64,000 nucleotides of DNA, from NCBI GenBank assembly GCA_017467205.1, contig JAFTSQ010000005.1, positions 67,719 through 131,718 on the forward strand. The letters run 5' to 3'. Source of the DNA: Clostridia bacterium. GTDB lineage: Bacteria; Bacillota_A; Clostridia; Oscillospirales; CAG-272. Positions 37,361-45,391 of this stretch are shown here, piece after piece (positions within the stretch are counted from its first letter, which is position 1; every line of letters starts with the position of its first letter). Made by a program: the position numbers and the translations under genes. The notes under the pieces were generated by a model. That model was not told the origin of the DNA. It ran no database searches and saw only the letters and a program-made list of their open reading frames with translations.

Positions 37361-38409
37361 TGGACGATAAAGTTGTAAACGTCTCAGATTCGGACGTTAC
37401 TACCGCAGAAAAGGATTATATCCTTGAGGTTGACGGTCTCAAGCAGCATTTCCCCATAGCAAAAGACTTTTTTGGAAGACCTATTGCATTTCTTCGCGCG
37501 GTTGACGGCGTATCATTCAAGCTTGAACGCGGAAAGACGCTCGGTGTTGTTGGTGAATCGGGATGTGGTAAGACCACACTTGGAAGAACAATTCTTCGAC
37601 TTTATGACGTAACCGACGGTAACGCAAAGTACACGTCAGTAAACGATGCGGGCGAGAAGACTACATATGATCTTGCTACTATTTCGAAGAAAGAGTTTTA
37701 CAATCTCAGAACTGAATTGCAGCTTGTATTCCAGGATCCGTATTCCTCGCTTCCGCCCAGAATGACGGTTGGTTCTATTATAGGTGAAGCTGTAAGGGTT
37801 CATAAAATAGTGCCTGATTCTGAGGTTAATTCATACGTCAGGAGCGTAATGGAGCGATGCGGACTTCAGCCACATCACTTCGATAGGTATCCTCATGAGT
37901 TCTCAGGCGGTCAAAGGCAGAGAATTTGTATAGCAAGAGCCCTTGCTGTAAAGCCCAAGCTTGTTATTTGCGACGAGCCGGTATCGGCACTCGACGTTTC
38001 TATTCAGGCGCAGATAATAAACCTTCTCAAGAAGCTTCAGCGTGAAGAGGGTATGTCTTATATGTTTATATCTCACGACCTTTCTGTTGTTAAGTACATT
38101 TCGGACGATATCGCGGTAATGTACCTCGGAAATATCGTTGAGATGGGAACGGCAAAAGAGATATGTACAAATCCCAAGCACCCCTACACTCAGGCACTCT
38201 TTTCTGCAGCGCCGGTAGCTAATCCTCATGCCAAGAGCGACCCCGTTGCGCTTGAGGGTGAACTTCCCAGCCCTGCAAATCCCCCAAAGGGATGCAAGTT
38301 CCATACCAGATGCAAGTATTGCACTGACAAGTGCCGCGAGATGCCACCGGAAACCGTTGACATAGGTGGCGGTCATTTCGTTGCGTGCCATTATGCAACA
38401 GATCAGTGA
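37360..38409 (+). CDS. oppF: Oligopeptide ABC transporter ATPase (OppF type)
   Basis: 349 residues, start overlapping the oppD stop by one base, preceded by GGAAGGGGG. Walker A GESGCGKTT, signature FSGGQRQRICIARAL, Walker B LVICDEPVSALD. LKQHFPIAKDFFGRP at the N-terminus is typical of OppF, and the C-terminus carries the Cys motif CKFHTRCKYCTDKC. It pairs with OppD to drive import. Confidence 0.9.
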   Translation: MDDKVVNVSDSDVTTAEKDYILEVDGLKQHFPIAKDFFGRPIAFLRAVDGVSFKLERGKTLGVVGESGCGKTTLGRTILRLYDVTDGNAKYTSVNDAGEKTTYDLATISKKEFYNLRTELQLVFQDPYSSLPPRMTVGSIIGEAVRVHKIVPDSEVNSYVRSVMERCGLQPHHFDRYPHEFSGGQRQRICIARALAVKPKLVICDEPVSALDVSIQAQIINLLKKLQREEGMSYMFISHDLSVVKYISDDIAVMYLGNIVEMGTAKEICTNPKHPYTQALFSAAPVANPHAKSDPVALEGELPSPANPPKGCKFHTRCKYCTDKCREMPPETVDIGGGHFVACHYATDQ

Positions 38410-38413
38410 AGAA

Positions 38414-38668
38414 ATGAAAAAGAAAAAAAGAAAAACCGTTTATCTTGAGGATAAGGGTGAAACTATATACTCTATGGCTTCTCTTTATGGCAGAACGCCG
38501 GAGGAGCAGGAGGAGTATGACAAAAAGCGGAAGAATCGCACAAATGCAACGGCAAAAGAGCGGTGGGCAATGATAAAGGCGGCTTTTGCCGTTTATGGTC
38601 CGTTGCTTCTTATGGTTGTTGGATCATTCAGTCTTGCGGCTCTGTTTATGTATTTTTTCCTCAAGTAG
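38414..38668 (+). CDS. Small membrane protein at the end of the opp operon
   Basis: 84 residues from the ATG at 38414, 4 nt after the oppF stop; earlier in-frame starts inside oppF have no better ribosome site. Basic N-terminus, a charged acidic/basic stretch (RTPEEQEEYDKKRKNR), then one hydrophobic helix (YGPLLLMVVGSFSLAALFMYFFL). I recognise no family. Position and coupling suggest a real gene that modulates or anchors the transporter, but this is inference. Confidence 0.6.
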   Translation: MKKKKRKTVYLEDKGETIYSMASLYGRTPEEQEEYDKKRKNRTNATAKERWAMIKAAFAVYGPLLLMVVGSFSLAALFMYFFLK

Positions 38669-38742
38669 AGGTATGTTTTCAAACATTTCTAAAGCTCCAA
38701 CGAAAAAGCAAATTTGCAGCAATTAAATTGCATAAAAATCAA

Positions 38743-38780
38743 GAGGGTAGCTCAAGTTGCAAAAAACTTGAGCTACCCTC
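38743..38780. terminator. Hairpin between the two converging surface operons
   Basis: Perfect 16-bp stem (38743-38758 with 38765-38780), 6-nt loop. On the minus strand it is followed by TTGATTTTTATG, a fair U-tract, so it should end the minus-strand operon. It lies 75 nt after the plus-strand operon and may end that too, although the plus side lacks a T-run. Confidence 0.75.
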
Positions 38781-38807
38781 AAATACGTTAGGGGATAGGG
38801 GGATTTG

Positions 38808-38874
38808 GAGCGAAAATCTTCGTTCTTCGAGGCGTGAGGCATACAAAAGTATGTCGAGCCTCGAAAACGGAGAT
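38808..38874. repeat. Palindromic intergenic repeat, second locus
   Basis: ATCTTCGTTCTTCGAGGC pairs with GCCTCGAAAACGGAGAT around an inner CATAC-aaaa-GTATG. The same order of boxes, with a different inner hairpin (CGTAC/GTACG), is found on the minus strand at 9292-9365. Non-coding and strand-symmetric; a REP- or MITE-like family is likely. The remaining bases to 39057 hold no gene I can support. Confidence 0.7.
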
Positions 38875-39057
38875 AGAAAATGACTCTAATTTGATGGAGA
38901 AATTCGTAGAATTTCAACCATATACAATATTTTCAGCTCATTTGTCAAAAAATGAGTTCTTTGCTTGATTTTTGTCATTTTCGCTTGCGCCCAAATGCGC
39001 CAGCCCCTTTTTATTTTTTTGGTTATTTTAATGCAAGCCGCATAATTAAATCAGGCG

Positions 39058-42000
39058 TTAGACCGTTGCCTCTATCTCGGGGAGTTTTTCGAATTCTCCA
39101 AGGTAGAAGTCGAACATAGCCTTAAGATATTGATTATAATTATCGGTGCTTGTGACGGAAGGAAGAGCCTCGTTAACGGCTGCGATAGCAGCTTCAAATG
39201 CAGCGCGGTCCTCATCGCTATTGCTCATAGAGTAAGCGTGATATGCTCGCTCTACCTCAATCAGCTTTTCACCGATAGCCATAACGTCATCAGCGAGAAC
39301 TGCTTCAAAGAATGACTTAAGTCCGTCGTAGTAGAGGGTATCACCGTCGAAAACAAAGAACATATCGCGCTTTTCAGCATCGAGATTTCTCATTGCTGTC
39401 ATAATTTCGAGAACTGCTTCAGCATCAAAGTTTGTAGCCTTCTTGAACTGCATATACATAAGGTACTGCGCATCTGCAAGGAATGCTTGTATTCCCGAGG
39501 GATAGTAAAGATCCCAAGCAAAGAAGACCTTATTATTCGCGTCTTCAGTAACCTCGCCACTGTCTGTGACACCGTCACCTTCCGTAGTACCGTCACCCGC
39601 GGTCGCTCCGTCTTCTCCGTCGCCGTTGTCGGTAAACGTTATCGTAGCGTTTACGAGTACGGAAATATATATCATTCGCATATCGGAAACCGCAACGTCA
39701 AGATTGTTGGTGATGTTATCGTTTATCACAAACTTCTGCGAATAGAACGCCATAATTACGTTTTTATCCTCGGCGGACAGTATCTGCGCTCTGAGCTTAT
39801 CAGCCTTCTCATAAGTAGCGAAAAGAAGAATATATACAGGGCTGCTGACATCTGCATTTGCTTCATCGCTGAGGAAGCTGTAAATTGTGTAGAAGTCGCC
39901 TATCGTAGCACTAAGATCTTCAAAGATAGCAGAGTATTCGGGGGAGAGCTCGGCGGAGGCTATATTCTTCTCGTAATTATAGATGTCCAAGTATTTTTTA
40001 TAGCAATCCCCAAGATACTCATCAAAGAGATCCTGATTTTCCGTAGAGAGTCCGTCATAAGCCGTATCGATTGCTTCCATCTTCGCGAAGAAGTTGTCGA
40101 GAGCTGATTCGTATCTGTTCTTATTGAGGTAGTATTCGATAGCGAGAAGCATATCCTGAGTTATATCGTGAGTATCGGGCATATACGTCTCAAGATATAT
40201 TGCTATGAAGTACATGAACATACCTTTAACTTGGAGCTCGGGGTAGTCAAAGAGCATTGAATCTCTGACTTCCTCGGTGCGATAGAGGTAATAGAGCGAG
40301 CCTAAGAACGCCTGTTGCTTCATAGGGGTAAGCGACACGAAGCTGTCAAACATATCCTTGATGGCTGCTTTATTAGCATCTACGTCATATTTTTCATCCG
40401 TACTGTTGTAGTATCCTTCAAACAGCGTCAAGAATTTATCCAAGAGCGCGACATACTCAGCATCGCCAAGAAGAGGACCACTCAAATTAATGTAGCCTGC
40501 AACGGCTCTTGTATTGTAGTCCTGTATCAGAAGATCAAATTCGAATACCTCGTAGAGCTCCTTGTACAACTCGTTATCGCCGTTCTTAATTTCTTCTGAG
40601 AGCTTAAGAGCCTCTTTGTAGTAATACATAAATCCGGTAGTATCATTCCAAAGGGGTTTGCTCTGCTCCATGCTGTATGCTTCGTTATATGCGGTAGCTA
40701 CAGCGGCGTAAAGGTCCTGCATTTTATTGGGGAAGGGGACCTTCTCCCAAAGCTCTTCGACCATAGTATCTTTTCTGTAAGTCAGATAGTAAGAATAGAT
40801 AATGTCGAAGTAATCGCCATTCTCTCTCCAGCCGTTTACAAGCTCGCAGATATAATAGTAATTGGTGTACTGTGAATATGACTCGTTAGTTATTGCGCGT
40901 ACTGCTTGAATAATGCCGGAGCTATGTTCTTCGAGGGATTCATTTGTCCACGTGGTTATGTCGTCAAGGTATTCGTAAAGAGTGACCATGTGCTCAAAAA
41001 GATCATGAAGCAGAGCAAGGTCTTTTGACGGAATAACGAAAACAGTGTTGGATATGGTTGCCTTGACGGTTTCCGGCTTTCCAAATTCGTTCTCGATCTC
41101 TTGTTCGAGATATACAACCTCACTGAATTCATCAATAACCTCGGTCAAAAGCGCGCCCAACGTGTAGAGATCGTCGTCTTCATCGTCAAACTTTCTGCAC
41201 ACCTCAACCATAGATTCATAGCTAGTAGCTTTGATGTTATATCCGGATGCGTTTATAGTAAACGCATCGGAGAATGTCTCAGCGGCATCCAAATATTTAT
41301 TAAACAGATGCAAGGCCGCCACCCTCGCAACCTTTTCGGTTGCTTCTGTGGAGACAAGCTTTTTATCCATTATAGTAAGATCGAGGTATGCCGTTACTGC
41401 ATCAAGCGCAATTTCGCCCACCTCTTCGGTGAAGAATTCCTCGCCTTCCTTTGCCCAGTCTATCTCGGGGATAATCTCAGCGGCATCGTACATTATCGAA
41501 ACGGCACTGTACTTGATAGAGATCGGGAACTCTTCGGTTTTGCCCGCATAAACGATTTTAACGATTTGCTTGAGAGGGGTAGTTCTGTTTTCGGCTGTCG
41601 CGAGCGAAGGATCAAAGCCTCGGATCATATCTTTGTTGAGCTCTACGTACTTGTACAGAGAAGAATTACCCGCTGCGGTAACGGTGAAAAATCCGCCCGC
41701 AAAGTCGAATTCGGTATCGTGACTGTTATATATCATCTTATTGGGCGCAGAGAATTTTATTTCTCCTATATCATAGATATTCGCCGGAAGAGTATCAGTA
41801 TAGATTTCGTTGTTTGCGCCGGTATAGCGCACTGTTACGTTGAGCCCGGTTTTTGCAGTTGATGAGTCGAAGCCCTCTAAAGATATTTTGTCATCACTCA
41901 TTTGAACGTCAAAGGTCGTACCGTCGTTGCGCGTGATCTTGATGTTTCCCTTAGCTTTGTTGAATTCATCATTTACAAAGTAATTTAATTCACATCCGTT

Positions 42001-42357
42001 GAATATCATTCTGCGGATTACGGTAACATCGAGAGTCGTAGATTGCTCACCGTAGGTAATGGTCAGTGACTGCTTGCCTAAGGTGTTTTTGTCGTATCCC
42101 GTTACGGTAACCTCGGGAGAGGTGAGGCTTACTGTTACAGTTTCATTTTTGCCTTCCACGGTAAGCTTTCCTGCGGAAAGGTCAAGGTTCTCGCCCTGCA
42201 CGAAAACGACCTGGGGCATATTTTCTTTAGTTATATAAATATTGCTTGTTGCCGGACCGCTATCACAGCCTGTAAATGCAAACACGATCGTAACAAGTAT
42301 GATGAGAGCCGCAGCGGCAAGAAATACTTTAACGTGTTTTTTATTCATTGTATTCAT
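39058..42357 (-). CDS. Large lipoprotein with N-terminal Ig-like domains, otherwise unknown fold
   Basis: 1,099 residues. Signal peptide with lipobox ending at FTGC, preceded by GAGG and an ATG at 42357. Residues about 45-300 form three Ig-like modules of the Big_3 kind (VTVTGYDKNTLGKQSLTITY; ISLEGFDSSTAKTG; MIRGFDPSLAT). The rest is helical, rich in Tyr, Asp and Glu, with repeated phrases such as YCxKK/YNYEKN and ALDNFFAKMEAIDTA, and a Gly/Asp-rich linker near residue 920-940. No catalytic motif. It is the last gene of the MoxR-linked set, 9 nt after the LRR lipoprotein, and probably acts outside the membrane. Confidence 0.75.
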   Translation of the reverse strand: MNTMNKKHVKVFLAAAALIILVTIVFAFTGCDSGPATSNIYITKENMPQVVFVQGENLDLSAGKLTVEGKNETVTVSLTSPEVTVTGYDKNTLGKQSLTITYGEQSTTLDVTVIRRMIFNGCELNYFVNDEFNKAKGNIKITRNDGTTFDVQMSDDKISLEGFDSSTAKTGLNVTVRYTGANNEIYTDTLPANIYDIGEIKFSAPNKMIYNSHDTEFDFAGGFFTVTAAGNSSLYKYVELNKDMIRGFDPSLATAENRTTPLKQIVKIVYAGKTEEFPISIKYSAVSIMYDAAEIIPEIDWAKEGEEFFTEEVGEIALDAVTAYLDLTIMDKKLVSTEATEKVARVAALHLFNKYLDAAETFSDAFTINASGYNIKATSYESMVEVCRKFDDEDDDLYTLGALLTEVIDEFSEVVYLEQEIENEFGKPETVKATISNTVFVIPSKDLALLHDLFEHMVTLYEYLDDITTWTNESLEEHSSGIIQAVRAITNESYSQYTNYYYICELVNGWRENGDYFDIIYSYYLTYRKDTMVEELWEKVPFPNKMQDLYAAVATAYNEAYSMEQSKPLWNDTTGFMYYYKEALKLSEEIKNGDNELYKELYEVFEFDLLIQDYNTRAVAGYINLSGPLLGDAEYVALLDKFLTLFEGYYNSTDEKYDVDANKAAIKDMFDSFVSLTPMKQQAFLGSLYYLYRTEEVRDSMLFDYPELQVKGMFMYFIAIYLETYMPDTHDITQDMLLAIEYYLNKNRYESALDNFFAKMEAIDTAYDGLSTENQDLFDEYLGDCYKKYLDIYNYEKNIASAELSPEYSAIFEDLSATIGDFYTIYSFLSDEANADVSSPVYILLFATYEKADKLRAQILSAEDKNVIMAFYSQKFVINDNITNNLDVAVSDMRMIYISVLVNATITFTDNGDGEDGATAGDGTTEGDGVTDSGEVTEDANNKVFFAWDLYYPSGIQAFLADAQYLMYMQFKKATNFDAEAVLEIMTAMRNLDAEKRDMFFVFDGDTLYYDGLKSFFEAVLADDVMAIGEKLIEVERAYHAYSMSNSDEDRAAFEAAIAAVNEALPSVTSTDNYNQYLKAMFDFYLGEFEKLPEIEATV

Positions 42358-42366
42358 CAGTTCCTC

Positions 42367-45267
42367 TTAATTTGTAGATTGAGTATCGCCGGAGGCGTTG
42401 CCGCCGGTTCCATCCTGTGAGCTATCCTGGGAAGTTCCATCCGTTTCGGTGTCTTCCGGGACTTCGGGGTCGACGGGCTCACCCTCGGACCATAAAGAAT
42501 AGAGAGTGGTTCCGTCGGGAGCCGAGATGAAATTATCAGCTGCATATACAGATTTACCGTTAGCCTCTGTCGACCAGCCATCAAAGGTATAACCTTTGCG
42601 TGAGGGAGCGGAGGAAGGCTTAAGCTCGGAAATATTTTCAATGCTATTTGCATTCTTCACGAAAGAGACAACGTATCCGTTATCTTCGGAGAGTGTTACT
42701 CCCCAAACAACAGGACGGTAGGAGGAGTTCCAACGTTCCGACCAGGTAGACGGTACCGACTCGAACTCGGTATAGATGGTTGCTGAATTTCCGTAGAAGG
42801 AATGCTTTCCGACATTTACAAGATTGCTGCCTATCATAACGGCTGTAAGCTTGCTCATATTTCTGAAGGAGTAATCTCCTATTGTGGTAAGGGATGCGGG
42901 AAGCACGAGCTTTTTGACGTTCTCGCACTTGTAGAATGCGAAGTTTCCAATGCTTTCAACGCCCTCGGAAATGGTGAGGTCCTTAGCTGTCGAGCAGCCT
43001 CTGAATGCGTATTTACCGATGCTTTTTACATTTGTGGGGATTACTATCGCTTCTACGCTTGAGCAATTGTAGAAGGTGTAGTCGGCAATATGCTTGAGTC
43101 CTGAGCCGATCTCAAGAGTCTTGATTTTTTCGCAATTGTAGAAAGCGGCGCTGCCGAGGAATGTAACGCTATCGGGTATATCCAGCTTTACAATGCCCTG
43201 GCATCCGTAGAAGGCACTGCTGCCGATGCTTTCGATGCCCTCGCCAAGAACCAAGTCGCCGTACACGGGTATCCAATTTCCGTCTTCGTCTTCATATCCA
43301 AGCTTACCTTCACCAAGGTTGGTGCATCCCTTGAATGCACCGTCGCCAATAGATTTTACGGTACCGGGAATATGAAGCGAGGAGATCAACGTACAGTTCT
43401 GGAATGCGTACTTGCCGATCTTTTCGGTTCCTTCGGGAATTTTAACTTTACCAAGGTCACCGAATTGCAGATAGTAGCAGTCGGCAAAGGAAAAGTCGCC
43501 GAGAAGCTTAAGATTTGCAGGAAGGTTTATGTAAGAAAGATAACCTTGCTTATAGAACGCACCTTTTCCGATGCTTTCGACGGTGTCAGCGATGTGGAAG
43601 GAGTTTAGCAGCATTCCGTCGTAGAAGGCGTAGTCTGCAATTCCTTTGATGCCGTCCTTTAAAACTACGTCCATCACGGCTTCGGGCTGAATACCTACTA
43701 CCCAGTTGTCAACGTAAACTATGTTGTCTGCATTGTTATAAAGACGTGTATAAAGGAATGCACGTACACCGACTCTGGTAAGCGTGTCGGGAAGATTTAT
43801 TCCGGAGTCCTCAAGTGTCTTGCAAAGATAGAAGGAGTAGTCTCCGATAGTCTTAAGATCCGAACCGAGTACTACGTCACGGAGAACCTCACAGTTCGCG
43901 AAGGAATAAGCGCCGAGATCGATGATAGGACCGTCAAGAATAACCTCCCAAAGCGACATACAGTTCGCAAATGCGTATTCGCCAACGTACTTCACCGTCG
44001 AGGAGTTAATGCTCTCAAGCTTGGTGCACGCGTTAAACGCGCTATCTGCAATGCCTACGATGCTGGAGTCAAACTCGAAGGATTTAATATCCTTGTTTTT
44101 GCATTCAATAATCCAGCCATCCGCAACGACTGTATCAGGCGCATCGTTGTAGAATTTTGTACCCCAAAACGCTTCGGTTCCTATTTTTTCAATTCCGGAG
44201 CCAAGCTTTATCGTTTGGAGTGATGCGCAATTTCTGAACGCGGAGATATCGATAATCTTAACGCTGTCGGGAACAATGAGGAGTGAAATTGCCGTCTCCG
44301 AGAACGCAGCGACACCGATAGAGGTAAGCTTGCAGCCACCGTCCGGAGTGCCGAAGGTTACATTCTTGAGTTCCGTACAATTATAAAACGCGTATTCGCC
44401 GAGACTATTCACGTTGCTTCCGAGTTTAATTTCGGGTAGCTTAGAGCAACCGGAGAATGCGTAGTCGCCTATGGTCTGTATCGAATCGGGAAGGCTTATA
44501 TTTGTAAGCGATTCACAGTTCGTGAAGGCATAATTGCCGATAGAAGTAATGCTTCCGTCAAATGAAACGTTCACAAGTCCGCGGCAGAGCGAGAAGGCGT
44601 ACTCGGGTATAGACGTCACTTTTTTAGGTATAACTATAGACTCAAGCTTAGGGCAGTTTTGAAATGCGTAGGGGCTGATTGACTCAAGTGATTCAGGGAG
44701 GACAATCTCAGTAAGCCCGGAGCACGCGGCAAATGCATACTCTCCGATGCTCTTGACGTGCTCGCCTATTACGATTTTGGTCAGACGTCCGTTTCTTCTG
44801 AATGCACTCTTTGCAATACTCGTTACGGGCTTTCCTCTGAAGACGCTCTCCATAACGACGTCGCCATCTGCCGTGCCGAGTCCGGTGAGTTCATACTCGG
44901 TCTTGTTATTGATAAGAGTATATATAAGTCCCGTTTCGGGAACTTTTTCAAAAATGTATTCTGCATAAACGGAATTCTCAAACTCATCATTATTGGTGAT
45001 AGCTTGAATTCTGATTGTGTGCTCACCTGCCGAAAGGCTTGTGAGCGGGTATGAATTTTGTCTGGTGCTGGTCTTTACGGTATCGTCTACTTCAATGTAG
45101 TATGCCGTTGCTTCCTTGACCTTGCTCCAAGTCAGAGTGAGCGTGTCACCGTCAACTCTAAAGTTTGAAGGCGCGGAAAGCCTCTTATTACCGCACGAGC
45201 TCAACGTTACCAGACAAAGTATTGCAAGGCACATAAGCGCCAGCATTAAACCAATTTTCTTCTTCAT
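42367..45267 (-). CDS. BspA-type LRR lipoprotein with FN3 and InlB-type domains
   Basis: 966 residues from the ATG at 45267, with AAGGAGA upstream; a frame extension to 45357 runs through an intergenic palindrome. Lipobox LSSC (Cys25). A fibronectin-III-like domain (about 35-125; APSNFRVDGDTLTLTWSKV) is followed by a BspA/LRR_5 array (about 150-880) with units of the type SIGEYAFAACSGLTEIVLPE. The array ends in an InlB-type repeat (RKGYTFDGWSTEA ... TLYSLW) and a Ser/Thr/Asp tail. Extracellular, membrane-tethered, probably adhesive or scaffold. Between VWA and lipoprotein genes of the same set. Confidence 0.85.
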   Translation of the reverse strand: MKKKIGLMLALMCLAILCLVTLSSCGNKRLSAPSNFRVDGDTLTLTWSKVKEATAYYIEVDDTVKTSTRQNSYPLTSLSAGEHTIRIQAITNNDEFENSVYAEYIFEKVPETGLIYTLINNKTEYELTGLGTADGDVVMESVFRGKPVTSIAKSAFRRNGRLTKIVIGEHVKSIGEYAFAACSGLTEIVLPESLESISPYAFQNCPKLESIVIPKKVTSIPEYAFSLCRGLVNVSFDGSITSIGNYAFTNCESLTNISLPDSIQTIGDYAFSGCSKLPEIKLGSNVNSLGEYAFYNCTELKNVTFGTPDGGCKLTSIGVAAFSETAISLLIVPDSVKIIDISAFRNCASLQTIKLGSGIEKIGTEAFWGTKFYNDAPDTVVADGWIIECKNKDIKSFEFDSSIVGIADSAFNACTKLESINSSTVKYVGEYAFANCMSLWEVILDGPIIDLGAYSFANCEVLRDVVLGSDLKTIGDYSFYLCKTLEDSGINLPDTLTRVGVRAFLYTRLYNNADNIVYVDNWVVGIQPEAVMDVVLKDGIKGIADYAFYDGMLLNSFHIADTVESIGKGAFYKQGYLSYINLPANLKLLGDFSFADCYYLQFGDLGKVKIPEGTEKIGKYAFQNCTLISSLHIPGTVKSIGDGAFKGCTNLGEGKLGYEDEDGNWIPVYGDLVLGEGIESIGSSAFYGCQGIVKLDIPDSVTFLGSAAFYNCEKIKTLEIGSGLKHIADYTFYNCSSVEAIVIPTNVKSIGKYAFRGCSTAKDLTISEGVESIGNFAFYKCENVKKLVLPASLTTIGDYSFRNMSKLTAVMIGSNLVNVGKHSFYGNSATIYTEFESVPSTWSERWNSSYRPVVWGVTLSEDNGYVVSFVKNANSIENISELKPSSAPSRKGYTFDGWSTEANGKSVYAADNFISAPDGTTLYSLWSEGEPVDPEVPEDTETDGTSQDSSQDGTGGNASGDTQSTN

Positions 45268-45306
45268 CTTTTTCTCCTTAGGATAATAAAGGTATTCTGA
45301 TCCTTG

Positions 45307-45372
45307 GAATATATCAGGGGCGCGCTTATACGCGAGCGTAAGCGCGCTGAATTTCATCCCCTAAATATATTC
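45307..45372. repeat. Nested inverted repeat between VWA and LRR-lipoprotein genes
   Basis: Outer arms 45307-45320 and 45358-45372 (GAATATAT and AGGGG parts match) enclose a perfect 9-bp inner stem GCGCGCTTA (45320-45328) / TAAGCGCGC (45339-45347). No U-tract follows. It may stop or process the mRNA and so uncouple expression of the two lipoproteins from the MoxR-VWA genes. Confidence 0.5.
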
Positions 45373-45391
45373 TTCATATCAAAATATCGGT

